In this document: positions 1 through 8,477 of the stretch, one piece after another
How positions within the stretch are numbered: the stretch's first letter is position 1
Layout of the letters: the number at the start of each line of letters is the position of its first letter
Source of the DNA: CAYMEV01 sp964431655 [NCBI: uncultured bacterium]
GTDB taxonomy: Bacteria > CAYMEV01
Reading direction: 5' to 3'
NCBI GenBank assembly: GCA_964431655.1
Contig: CAYSKJ010000036.1
Coordinates: forward strand, 1-22,167
DNA: 22,167 nucleotides
The notes under the pieces: generated by a model
The model's database searches: none
What the model saw: the letters and a program-made list of their open reading frames with translations, nothing else
Told to the model about the DNA's origin: nothing
Made by a program: the position numbers and the translations under genes

Positions 1-81
1 AACTGCTGATACGATTTTTATCAAGTTTAAATCGTACAGCCGGCATAACTTATCTTTTACCGTTGATAAAGCCCATGTATT
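1..81. other. Left edge, no gene seen
   Basis: These bases lie downstream of the leftward radical SAM gene and upstream of nothing visible. I see no open reading frame, RNA gene or clear terminator hairpin here. Confidence 0.5.
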
Positions 82-1374
82 CTATTTCAGGGTTTTTGGC
101 CTTTTGCTGTTAATCAGGCAGACATTTCTGAATATCTCTATAAGCTTCTGAGAAGTATACTGCTCATTGAATGGCTGCATGGCACTGCCCCTGAAGAGCA
201 CAGGGTCCAGACACCTGTATTTTTCAGGTATCCTTTTCTCCGAGACAGGGTAAAAAGGTGAAAAACCAATTAGTGTATCCTTGCCTGAAAGGTATTTCAG
301 AGTATCCATGTCAGATGAGATATCATTCCCTGGTATTCCGCAGATAAAATAGGTTATGGAATCAATGGAGTATTTTTTGGCAAAGTTAATTATGTTCTCA
401 TACTGCACTCTGCTCTGGTGCCGGTTGAGCATGGCCCTTGAATAACTGCTGGCAGAAGCCAGTGTAAGGTTGAGGTATTTCAGGCCTGCCTTTTTCAGCC
501 TCTGGATAAGATATTCATCAAGGGTAGCAAAGTCCAGCCCGTTCATGAAGGTCAGGGAAATTTCAGACTTTTCCCCGTGTTTTATGAGGATACTGAGCAG
601 TTTGTCAAAATATTCCCTGTCGATGGAGATATTATCATCTTCAAAGTTAATCCACAGCCTCTTTTTGTCCATGTTTTTTAAGGCGGATTGGAAGGTATCC
701 AGGCCGGATTTGAGGAATCTGCGGCCGGAAACATCGTATACAGAACAGAAACTGCACCGGTTAGGGCATCCCCTGGTCATTACAAAGCTGAGAGGGTAGC
801 GTGTATAGCCTATATTGCATGCCATTTCCCAGTTTTCTCCGGTACCCGAATCGATTATCCTCTGGTTTTTGCAGGAATGCAGGTTTTCAATTATATCTTT
901 AATATTATTCAGATTATTGCCCTTTATAATGTAATCAATGGAGGAAATTTTCTCAAAGGTCCCAGGAAAGGCCATAGCCCCTGTGCCCCCAACAATAACC
1001 GGAATATTGGCATCAAAGGTCTTAATAGAATCCGCGATCTCTGCTATATCCCTGTAATAGCATACTGTAAAGGCCGATATACCCGCAATATCAGGCCTGA
1101 ATTCCTCCAGATATTTTATTAAAAGCCCGGGGCCTTTTGTATAGGAATTGTATCCTGAAAAGAAAAAGCCAGTATTGGGTCTAAGATATGGATTCAAATA
1201 GGAAAACTCTTTTGGGAGGGGCCTTTTTCTTGCCTTGGGGCTGTACAGGTTCAGAATCTTTACTGTATGGCCTTTATCCAGGTGATTTTTCAGGGAAATG
1301 AGTCCAAGATGGCTCATTCTTTTAGGTGATGAGTAAAAGTCGCTTATACAGGGTGCTATCAAAAGTATTCTCAT
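82..1374 (-). CDS. B12-binding-type radical SAM protein
   Basis: 430 residues. The N-terminal half (about 1-165) looks like the Rossmann-type cobalamin-binding fold of this superfamily: it opens MRILLIAPC, and a Gly-rich PVIVGGTGA stretch lies near residues 125-133. The usual cobalamin-ligating DxHxxG motif is not evident, so B12 binding is doubtful. The radical SAM core follows, with its 4Fe-4S ligands C203, C207 and C210 in RGCPNRCSFC (CxxxCxxC), then an acidic FEDDN stretch and a GIPG motif typical of the second half of the barrel. Members of this superfamily do methylations, methylthiolations and ring rearrangements; the substrate cannot be read here. The ATG at 1374 is the obvious start. 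The gene is transcribed away from rtcB, so 1375-1537 is a divergent promoter region. It seems to be a single-gene unit as far as visible. Family assignment is firm; specific function is unknown. Confidence 0.85.
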   Translation of the reverse strand: MRILLIAPCISDFYSSPKRMSHLGLISLKNHLDKGHTVKILNLYSPKARKRPLPKEFSYLNPYLRPNTGFFFSGYNSYTKGPGLLIKYLEEFRPDIAGISAFTVCYYRDIAEIADSIKTFDANIPVIVGGTGAMAFPGTFEKISSIDYIIKGNNLNNIKDIIENLHSCKNQRIIDSGTGENWEMACNIGYTRYPLSFVMTRGCPNRCSFCSVYDVSGRRFLKSGLDTFQSALKNMDKKRLWINFEDDNISIDREYFDKLLSILIKHGEKSEISLTFMNGLDFATLDEYLIQRLKKAGLKYLNLTLASASSYSRAMLNRHQSRVQYENIINFAKKYSIDSITYFICGIPGNDISSDMDTLKYLSGKDTLIGFSPFYPVSEKRIPEKYRCLDPVLFRGSAMQPFNEQYTSQKLIEIFRNVCLINSKRPKTLK

Positions 1375-1470
1375 ACGAATATTCCATGTATTTTATGCTC
1401 TGGAGCTAAAAGCATTTTATCCAGATAGATAATAACCTTATTTCATTTCTAAATAATACCCATCTTTTGC

Positions 1471-1499
1471 TTTAAATAATCCTGATATTACACTATAAT
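1471..1499 (+). promoter_or_regulatory. Predicted sigma-70-type promoter for rtcB
   Basis: A perfect -10 box TATAAT (1494-1499) follows a -35-like TTTAAA (1471-1476) with a 17-bp spacer, in an AT-rich divergent intergenic region. It would give an RtcB leader of about 30 nt. A loose AAAGGGA Shine-Dalgarno precedes the ATG at 1538. Confidence 0.55.
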
Positions 1500-1537
1500 A
1501 TATGCAAAGGCAATTTATAAAGGGATAATAATACGAA

Positions 1538-2974
1538 ATGGAATACAAAAGACTGGACAGTTTCAGGATAGAAATCCCCAGAACCGGTGATATGAACACA
1601 AACTGCATAGTTTATATAAACAGGAAGCTGGAAGAGGGAATAAACAAGGATGAATCCCTGGATCAGATAAGAAATGTAGCTTGCCTGCCGGGCATTAAGG
1701 GAAGCAGTCTTGGAATGCCTGATATACATCAGGGATACGGGTTTCCCATAGGAGGGGTCGCTGCTTTTTCTACAGATGAAGGAATAGTCTCTCCTGGCGG
1801 TGTAGGTTATGATATCAACTGCGGTGTGAGAGTGCTTGCCACAGATCTGCATGCAGATGAGATAAGGGGAAGGCTCGAAGAGCTGACAGGCCATATATTT
1901 GCCAATATACCCTGCGGTGTAGGCTCCAAAAGACAGGACCTGAAGGTATCCCGCAGGCAGTTTAAGAATTTGCTGGAGAACGGCTCTCAATGGGCTCTAA
2001 ACAACGGCTTTGCAACCCGGCAGGACATTGAGTGCACGGAAGACAATGGAAAGATAGAACCCCTATCAGACACTGAACCCTCCCAGAAGGCAATGGAGAG
2101 AGGGATTGTACAGCTCGGAACCCTGGGATCGGGCAATCATTTTATTGAGATCGGCTATGTGGACAGGATATATGACCCGGAAGCCGCCAGCATACTGGGA
2201 ATAGGATCCACCGGACAGGTTACCGTATCCGTTCATTCGGGTTCCCGGGGTTTCGGCCACCAGGTATGTACGGACAGCCTCAATAAAATGGTAAGGGCTG
2301 CACAGAAATACAATATAAGGATGCCGGACCGCCAGCTCAGCTGTGCTCCCGTATATTCCCCCGAGGGAAAAGAGTACCTGTCACTGATGGCTCAGGCGGC
2401 CAACTTTGCCTATGTAAACCGCCAGATAATGACCCACTGGATAAGAGAGTCCTTTGCCCATATATTCGGTATATCCCGGAGCGGAAATATAAGGCTTGTA
2501 TATGATGTATGCCACAACATTGCCAAGATAGAAGAACACCTTGTGGACAATCAAAAGGTGCAGGTATGTATCCACAGGAAGGGTGCCACCAGGGCTTTCG
2601 GCCCCGGAGACAGCAGGATACCGGAGAAATACCGGAGTACAGGACAGCCGGTCATTATACCGGGAGATATGGGCAGATACAGCTTTATACTTCTCGGCAC
2701 CGCTGAAGCCATGAAAAGCACCTTCGGAAGCACCTGCCACGGAGCCGGAAGGATGCTGTCCAGGCACCAGGCTATTAAAAAGGCAAGGGGCATGGACATA
2801 AAGGAAGTCCTTAGCAAGCAGGGCATTTTTGTTGTTACAGCCGGCAGGAATACCATACTTGAGGAATACCCGGAGGCATACAAGGATATAACCGATGTTG
2901 TGGACACTGTAGCCGGGGCGGGCATAAGCAGGAAATGCATACGGCTGAAGCCCATGGGGGTAATAAAGGGATAA
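1538..2974 (+). CDS. rtcB: RNA-splicing ligase RtcB
   Basis: 478 residues, the full length of the family. RtcB is a GTP- and Mn2+-dependent ligase that joins RNA 2',3'-cyclic phosphate or 3'-phosphate ends to 5'-OH ends, in tRNA splicing and in bacterial RNA repair. All hallmark motifs are present in order: MPDIHQGYGFPIGG (60-73), the metal site GVGYDINCGVR with D92 and C95, LGSGNHF with H201, SVHSGSRGFGHQ with H233, VYDVCHNIAKIE with H326, RKGATRAFGP, and STCHGAGR with H401, the His that becomes guanylylated. It should therefore be active. A DUF3467 gene follows 21 bp downstream with a strong ribosome-binding site, suggesting one operon. No archease, RtcA or RtcR gene lies beside it, so the regulation known from E. 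coli is not visible here. Confidence 0.97.
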   Translation: MEYKRLDSFRIEIPRTGDMNTNCIVYINRKLEEGINKDESLDQIRNVACLPGIKGSSLGMPDIHQGYGFPIGGVAAFSTDEGIVSPGGVGYDINCGVRVLATDLHADEIRGRLEELTGHIFANIPCGVGSKRQDLKVSRRQFKNLLENGSQWALNNGFATRQDIECTEDNGKIEPLSDTEPSQKAMERGIVQLGTLGSGNHFIEIGYVDRIYDPEAASILGIGSTGQVTVSVHSGSRGFGHQVCTDSLNKMVRAAQKYNIRMPDRQLSCAPVYSPEGKEYLSLMAQAANFAYVNRQIMTHWIRESFAHIFGISRSGNIRLVYDVCHNIAKIEEHLVDNQKVQVCIHRKGATRAFGPGDSRIPEKYRSTGQPVIIPGDMGRYSFILLGTAEAMKSTFGSTCHGAGRMLSRHQAIKKARGMDIKEVLSKQGIFVVTAGRNTILEEYPEAYKDITDVVDTVAGAGISRKCIRLKPMGVIKG

Positions 2975-2995
2975 TTAAAAAAAGGAGTATATAAA

Positions 2996-3295
2996 ATGCA
3001 AGACCAGAAAAAAGAGTTCAAAATGAACATTAAAATCGACGACAATGATGCTGTAGGCAAATTCTGCAATATGGCCAATGTCGGTTTCAGCCCCGAGGAG
3101 TTTTCCTTTGACTATATCTATTTCCACCCCATAACCCAGTTTGCAAAGCTACTGGCAAGGATCATTATGACACCGGCCCATGCAAAGAGGTTCATGCTCA
3201 TACTGCAGAAGCACATAGAGCTTTATGAGAAGCAGAACGGCACCATAGAGATTAAGATGCCCCCCCAGGGTTCTTCAAGCCCTGTAAAACATTAA
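2996..3295 (+). CDS. DUF3467 family protein
   Basis: 99 residues. The FCNMANVGFSPEEFSFDY segment (about 23-40) and the following YFHP...MTPAHAKRF core are typical of the small DUF3467 family, whose function is not known to me. The protein has no signal peptide or membrane segment and is presumably cytosolic. The start is set by a strong AAAGGAG (2981-2987) eight nucleotides before ATG. It lies 21 bp after rtcB on the same strand with no terminator between, so co-transcription is likely. Whether it works with RNA ligation is only a guess from position. The C-terminal tail (PPQGSSSP) is low complexity. Confidence 0.8.
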   Translation: MQDQKKEFKMNIKIDDNDAVGKFCNMANVGFSPEEFSFDYIYFHPITQFAKLLARIIMTPAHAKRFMLILQKHIELYEKQNGTIEIKMPPQGSSSPVKH

Positions 3296-3401
3296 ACTTA
3301 TAGCAATAAGGTTACGTTTTACCGGGAATTCAGTTTTGATTTTTTCTATAAGAAGAATCTTTCAGGAGAAAATATTTCCGCATCCGCCTGAGAAGCTTTA
3401 T

Positions 3402-3431
3402 TTGTGTTTTCCTGTTACAATCTATTATACT
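3402..3431 (+). promoter_or_regulatory. Possible promoter of the kinase gene
   Basis: TTGTGT (3402-3407) and TATACT (3426-3431) are separated by 18 bp; the -10 matches consensus in 5 of 6 positions but the -35 in only 3 of 6. The site sits 35 bp before the kinase ATG in a 170-bp AT-rich gap (3296-3465) with no other feature I can identify. Confidence 0.35.
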
Positions 3432-3465
3432 TAAGCAGAATAATTTTCCCGGTCAGAAAAGTAGG

Positions 3466-6400
3466 ATGGATAATTTTTGCAGTAAGCTTATTAATAACCG
3501 TTATAAGACAATCCGTAAACTTGGACAGGGGGGCATGGGGATTGTATATCTGGCGGAAGATACCTTTAAGGGCAGTTTGCTTTTCGCTATAAAGACCATC
3601 AAGCACGAAATTCTTTCAAAGTACCAGAAATATGGAATTGACACTTTTAAGAATGAATATGAGGTCATGACAAGGCTGAAGCATCCTAATCTTACCCGGG
3701 TATTTGATTTTGGATCTTTCGGGAATGATTACTTTATAGTGCTGGAGTATCTGGACGGCACTGTCCTTTCTGATTTAATAGGGAAGAAAGAGCTTGATTC
3801 TCAAGGATGCATAGAGATCATTGTACAGATTGCCAGGGCTCTGGAGTATATACACAGCCGAAATATTGTCTACAGGGATGTGAAACCCAATAATATTATG
3901 GTAATGCCTGACAGGGTGAAAATGCTTGATTTCGGCCTTTCAGCATCAGCAAAAAACAAAGAAGGCAAGATAAAGGGAACTCTTCTTTATATGTCACCGG
4001 AATCGCTCAAGGGAAATGTAAATACAAGGATGGATATCTTTTCCCTGGGAATTACATTTTATGAAATGCTAACCTGTTCCCGTTTTTATGAATCTGAAAA
4101 CCTGAATTCTGATTTTATTCTGAAACTGCTTAGGGATTCCGGAAAATTCAAAGCCTATAAAAGGGAAAAACTAGCTGGCAGGATAAGGAACCGCAGCACA
4201 GGAAGCATTATTGACAAGATGATGTCATATGACTTGAAAGACCGGTATCTTTGCTGTTCTGAACTAATTGCTGATATAAATGAGAAATTGGGTATGCATT
4301 TTGAATATGAGACCTATGATACAAAGATGAGCTATGTTCTTGGTAATACATTTGCAGACAGAAAATCGGAGTTTGCATCATTGACGGGAGGTATTTCATC
4401 TCTGAAAGACCATGTTTTACTGATCTATAATGGACCTGCGGGAGTTGGAAAAACCAGGCTTTTTAATGAATTTAAAAAGTACTGCAGGCTAAATGACATA
4501 CACTATTTTGAATCAAACTGCATTGACCCTGATATTAGCAATTTCCATTCCATTTCAGAGATATTATCCCAGATTCTCACTTTCTGTCCATTATCTCTGC
4601 TGGATCTTTACGGCAAATATATTAAACTAATACTTCTTGATAACCCCAGGCTTGATATCTATCACAGGATTGAGATTAAGGATAATCCCAGACTGCTCTA
4701 TGAGATTTTGGTAGAAAACATATCAGATTTTATTTTAGAATTTTCAAAAGATCGGAAAACCATACTCTATTTTAATGATATTCACCGTATGGATGGCGGT
4801 TCGGTCTATATAGTACAGACCCTTATGAAAAGAGCTGGGCTGATAAGTACAGAAGATCGAAATCTTTTAATCTATGCCAGCATGAATAATAATCAGTCAA
4901 CAGAGAACATAAAGGATATTATCTCCCATGAAAGGACCAGGCTTATTAATCTGCATCCCCTTGATACACAAGGTGTTCACCAGTTTATAGCCAATATATT
5001 CGGACCATTATTCGTTGATAAAACGCTGACTTCATCAATAGACCGGCTAAGGGAAAAGGTGGGAGGCAATCCCTTTTTCCTGGAAGAGCTTTTAAAATCT
5101 CTTATTGAAAAAAATATCATAATAAAAGACAAAATTTACTGGAAACTACTGAAGCCAGTTGATGATATTGAGGTCCCTGACAATATCATGGAACTGATAC
5201 AGAATAAGCTCAGCAAATTTTTTGCAGATGCTGATAAAAGAAAAATCCTGAAAATCCTATCCCTCCTGAGGATTGAACTTGATTTACAGACCCTTGATGG
5301 AATTATAAAAAGAGTATCAGATATGGAAACTCCAAAAATTCTCCTGGAACTGGAAAACATGGAAATAATACAGTCAGTCAGGAGAGAAAACATGTTGTTT
5401 TACTCATACAGCAGCAGTATTATAAAGGAGCAGATTCGCCAAAGCATAAACAATAAGAAAGAAATCAGCCTGTTTTTAGCTGAAACACTTGAAGAGATCT
5501 CCAGCAGTAATGATTTTGCAGAAGAGATTGCATATCAGTTCCTTGAGGGCAAAAGCCATGATAAGGCAATACTTTATTATGAAAAATGCGGAGATATGGC
5601 AGCCAGTTCTTATATTAATGACAGGGCCCTGAAGAGCTATGAGACAGCACTGGACATATTAAAAAACAAAGTCAGTCACGATACAGAAAAGGAAATAATG
5701 ATAAGTCAAAAAATGGGAAATATTCTGGAACTCATTGGCAACTGGCAGGGAGCGAGGGAAAAATACAGATTCTGCTTAAGTTTGTCAGAAGAGTCAGGGT
5801 ATCAGAATCACCGTGCAGACTCCCTGCGGCTTTGGGGTAATATTGAAAGGGCATTGGGAAACCGCCAGGAAGCATTAGAAATGCTTGAGAAATCAGCTTT
5901 AATGTATGAAGAAACCGGGAATGACACAGGCAAAGCACTTAATGCAAACGCTCTTGGCACCCTTTATTTTCAGATAAATCAGCATGAAAAGGCTGTTATG
6001 AATTATCAAAAAGCCAGGAATTTGTGTTCAAAATTAGGTGATTACAAGGGGATGGGGAACGCCACGGGGAATATAGGCAATATATATTTCTATACGGGGG
6101 ACTATAATAAAGCCCTTGAGTTCTACAAAATGCACAAGAATACTGCTAAGGAAACAGGCGATAAATTCGGAATAGCAATAGCCAACTCAAATATGGGTAA
6201 TATCTTCTTTCAGTTAGGAGATTATGAAAAAGCACTGGACTGTTACAGGAAGTACAGGAATTTATCTGAGGAAATCGGATATAAAAAGGGAATTGCAATC
6301 GCTATAGGCAATATGGGTTCTGCTTATGAAAGGATGAAAGAACTGAGAAAAGCACTGAAATGCCACAAAATTAAAAAAAATATTCTTGAGAAGCTTGGGG

Positions 6401-7155
6401 ATAAACAGGGGCTTGCTACAGTAAATCTTCACCTTGGTGCAATCTACTATTACATGAATGATTATCAGAAAGCCCTGAAATATTTTGATACTGCAAAGCA
6501 AATATCAGAGGAATCCGGATTTAGAAGGGTAGTCGCTTCTGCAACAGGCAATATAGGCCTTATTCATCAAGAAATGGGCCAATATAGCGACAGCATTGCC
6601 TATCACCAGAAACATCAGGAGATTAGCCGGGACATCGGCTATAAAACCGGAGAAGCTATTGCTAATGACAATCTTGGATTTGCATACTATCATCTCAGTG
6701 ACATGGACAGGGCATTGGACCATTTTGATAAATCCATTAAAATTTACACAGATCTGAATATTAAAAACAATGATCTAGTCTACAGCCTGGTTTATAAATC
6801 AAAGATACTGAAGGAAAAGAATCGGATAAACCAGGCAGAGGATATCAGCAATTATGCTCTAAAAATCGCTCATGAAATTAAGAGTAATGAGTGCATATTT
6901 CTGTCGGAGGTTAACAGTTATGTCGTGCAATCAGTCAAAAACAGGACAGAATCAATCCTCAACCTTCATAAAGTCCTTGAAAGAGACCTTAGTGATGAAC
7001 AAAAAGCCGATCTCTACTCTGCTCTTTACTTTATTGACAGCAAGGAATGCTATAGAAAAGAGGCCGTTAATCTTTACCGGGAGCTTTATCGAAGATCGCC
7101 CCGGTATATTTACAAAAAGCGCATTAGAGAGCTTCTTCTTCCCAGGCAGGCATAA
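3466..7155 (+). CDS. Ser/Thr protein kinase fused to ATPase and TPR domains
   Basis: 1229 residues in three parts. (a) Kinase domain about 13-275: Gly loop LGQGGMGIVY (19-28), AIK lysine K43, helix-C E64, catalytic loop YRDVKPNN (136-143; Tyr replaces the usual His but D138 is kept), DFG 155-157 and SPE 177-179. All residues needed for phosphotransfer are present. (b) A STAND/AAA-type ATPase, about 295-560: Walker A GPAGVGKT (323-330) and a Walker-B-like ILYFNDIHRMD, where Asn437 stands at the first position of the usual DD. (c) A C-terminal TPR array, about 700-1130. There are no membrane segments, so it is probably a cytosolic signalling hub. The layout resembles PknK-like kinases with ATPase and helical-repeat tails. 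The partner and signal are unknown. The gene stands alone, convergent with hydF. The ATG at 3466 has only a weak ribosome-binding site, but it places the Gly loop where expected. Confidence 0.93.
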   Translation: MDNFCSKLINNRYKTIRKLGQGGMGIVYLAEDTFKGSLLFAIKTIKHEILSKYQKYGIDTFKNEYEVMTRLKHPNLTRVFDFGSFGNDYFIVLEYLDGTVLSDLIGKKELDSQGCIEIIVQIARALEYIHSRNIVYRDVKPNNIMVMPDRVKMLDFGLSASAKNKEGKIKGTLLYMSPESLKGNVNTRMDIFSLGITFYEMLTCSRFYESENLNSDFILKLLRDSGKFKAYKREKLAGRIRNRSTGSIIDKMMSYDLKDRYLCCSELIADINEKLGMHFEYETYDTKMSYVLGNTFADRKSEFASLTGGISSLKDHVLLIYNGPAGVGKTRLFNEFKKYCRLNDIHYFESNCIDPDISNFHSISEILSQILTFCPLSLLDLYGKYIKLILLDNPRLDIYHRIEIKDNPRLLYEILVENISDFILEFSKDRKTILYFNDIHRMDGGSVYIVQTLMKRAGLISTEDRNLLIYASMNNNQSTENIKDIISHERTRLINLHPLDTQGVHQFIANIFGPLFVDKTLTSSIDRLREKVGGNPFFLEELLKSLIEKNIIIKDKIYWKLLKPVDDIEVPDNIMELIQNKLSKFFADADKRKILKILSLLRIELDLQTLDGIIKRVSDMETPKILLELENMEIIQSVRRENMLFYSYSSSIIKEQIRQSINNKKEISLFLAETLEEISSSNDFAEEIAYQFLEGKSHDKAILYYEKCGDMAASSYINDRALKSYETALDILKNKVSHDTEKEIMISQKMGNILELIGNWQGAREKYRFCLSLSEESGYQNHRADSLRLWGNIERALGNRQEALEMLEKSALMYEETGNDTGKALNANALGTLYFQINQHEKAVMNYQKARNLCSKLGDYKGMGNATGNIGNIYFYTGDYNKALEFYKMHKNTAKETGDKFGIAIANSNMGNIFFQLGDYEKALDCYRKYRNLSEEIGYKKGIAIAIGNMGSAYERMKELRKALKCHKIKKNILEKLGDKQGLATVNLHLGAIYYYMNDYQKALKYFDTAKQISEESGFRRVVASATGNIGLIHQEMGQYSDSIAYHQKHQEISRDIGYKTGEAIANDNLGFAYYHLSDMDRALDHFDKSIKIYTDLNIKNNDLVYSLVYKSKILKEKNRINQAEDISNYALKIAHEIKSNECIFLSEVNSYVVQSVKNRTESILNLHKVLERDLSDEQKADLYSALYFIDSKECYRKEAVNLYRELYRRSPRYIYKKRIRELLLPRQA
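5716..6795 (+). repeat. Nine 40-residue TPR-like repeats within the kinase gene
   Basis: Protein residues about 751-1110 hold nine units with an exact 40-residue (120-bp) period. Each begins with a G(N/T/S/A/L/F)xx motif at residues 751, 791, 831, 871, 911, 951, 991, 1031 and 1071, followed by a conserved Ala and aromatic residues, as in TPR helices. Canonical TPRs have 34 residues; 40-residue versions occur in LGN/Rapsyn-like arrays. The DNA copies are diverged, so this is an old array, not a recent tandem expansion. Confidence 0.85.
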
Positions 7156-7208
7156 ACCAGAGATTCAATTATTTAATTATTTTGTTAAATATGTATACAA
7201 GAAGGACT

Positions 7209-8477
7209 TTATACATCTATGAGCTTTGCCATTGTAAGCCTTGTTTCTTTGTTCAGGGGCTTTTTTTCTTTTTCAAAAAGCCTGTAGATTTCTGGAAAGG
7301 GTTTTAGAGCTCTGGGAAACACAGATTTTAGAAAGGATATAAGGACTCCGTAATTCGTTATAGGAATACCGGCTTTTCTTGCAAGTTCCTGCCTGTGCAT
7401 CATCTCTTTCCTGTTAAGGGTACACCCTCCGCAATGAATGATGAGCTTGTACTCTTCAAGCCGTTCTGGGTACTTAAAGCCAGGGACTGTATCTATATCA
7501 AGCTTGCCCCCGACATAATGGTTGAGCCAGCGGGGAATTTTTACCCTTCCTATATCATCCTCCAGGGGATGGTGGGTGCATGCTTCCGATATCAGAACCT
7601 TATCATTGGGACGGAGGCTTTTTATTGACAGTATGCCGTCGACCATCTGTCTCAGATCTCCCTTCTGGCGTATGCTCAGTATGGAGAATGAGGTAATGAG
7701 TATATCTTCCGGAACATCGGCTGCTACCTGGGGAAAAACCTGCGAGTCGGTTATAACAAGACTTGGCTTTTCCGACAGCTTGGAAAGGGTCGATATAAGC
7801 TCTCTTTCCTTGCACATCATGGGTATGGCATCCTGGTCAAGTATATCCCTTAGAGCTTTCACCTGAGGCATTATCAGCCTTCCTTTGGGTGCTCCCAGGT
7901 CAATGGGGGTCACCAGGAGTACTATATCCTCAGGGTGAATCAGATCACCCACAAAGGGAGGCTCCCAGCTTGCAGGAGCTATTTCTATAATTCTGGATTT
8001 AAGCAGTTCTATCCCTTCGCTGTGCAATGCGCTTACTCTGACAAAAGCACGGTTCTCCAGCCATGATTTTACCTCTTTGCTCATGGGCAGGTCTATTTTG
8101 TTTAATACAATAATATATCTGGTCTCAGAGGATTCAAAGAGCTCAATCAGTTCATCCTCAAATGAAAGGATATCCGTGGATGCATCAATAATAATCAATG
8201 CAAGATCGGTTTTCTTTATAATTTTGTGAGCCCTTTCTTTCCTCAGTTCCCCCAGCTTTCCATCGGTATCATCTATGCCAGCTGTGTCAATCAGGACCAC
8301 AGGACCCACGGGAGCAAGCTCCATGGATTTAAAAACCGGGTCCGTGGTAGTTCCGGGAACCTCGGAAACTATGGCAACATGCTGTTTTGTTATAGCGTTT
8401 ATCAGAGATGATTTGCCCGAATTGCGCTTACCGAAAAAACCAATATGCAACCTGTCGCCCCTGATCGTCTTAGCCAT
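7209..8477 (-). CDS. hydF: [FeFe]-hydrogenase H-cluster maturation GTPase HydF
   Basis: 422 residues from the chosen start. HydF is the scaffold that carries the 2Fe precursor built with HydE and HydG and hands it to apo-HydA. Seen here: GTPase P-loop GKRNSGKS (16-23), Thr-rich PGTTTDPV switch, DTAGIDD (G3), NKID (G4), and the C-terminal cluster-binding signature C300-x-H302...H348-C349-x-x-C352, matching the CxH(x44-53)HCxxC pattern of the family. TTG at 8495 and ATGs at 8486 and 8477 are all in frame; ATG 8477 is preferred because AAGGA lies eight nucleotides upstream. It overlaps the end of aspA by 8 bp, so the two are translationally coupled. HydE, HydG and the hydrogenase itself are not in the window. 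Confidence 0.95.
   Translation of the reverse strand: MAKTIRGDRLHIGFFGKRNSGKSSLINAITKQHVAIVSEVPGTTTDPVFKSMELAPVGPVVLIDTAGIDDTDGKLGELRKERAHKIIKKTDLALIIIDASTDILSFEDELIELFESSETRYIIVLNKIDLPMSKEVKSWLENRAFVRVSALHSEGIELLKSRIIEIAPASWEPPFVGDLIHPEDIVLLVTPIDLGAPKGRLIMPQVKALRDILDQDAIPMMCKERELISTLSKLSEKPSLVITDSQVFPQVAADVPEDILITSFSILSIRQKGDLRQMVDGILSIKSLRPNDKVLISEACTHHPLEDDIGRVKIPRWLNHYVGGKLDIDTVPGFKYPERLEEYKLIIHCGGCTLNRKEMMHRQELARKAGIPITNYGVLISFLKSVFPRALKPFPEIYRLFEKEKKPLNKETRLTMAKLIDV

Noticed and set aside
688-1122. Open frames on the plus strand opposite the radical SAM gene (also 470-799)
   Set aside because: The minus strand encodes a complete radical SAM protein with its cluster motif; the plus-strand products show no family features.
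1493-1990. Minus-strand frame over the rtcB start
   Set aside because: It covers the rtcB N-terminal motifs and promoter, and has no recognisable domain or ribosome-binding site.
2551-3078. Long open frame on the minus strand opposite rtcB
   Set aside because: It lies opposite the fully conserved rtcB coding sequence and shows no domain; it is a shadow frame.
3264-3290. CAGGG...CCCTG inverted repeat at the end of the DUF3467 gene as a terminator
   Set aside because: The stem has a bulge, lies inside the coding sequence and is not followed by a T-tract.
7191-7216. ATGTATA/TATACAT hairpin between the convergent kinase and hydF genes
   Set aside because: The stem is AT-only, with a 12-nt loop, overlaps the hydF stop codon and has no T-tract, so I do not call it a terminator.
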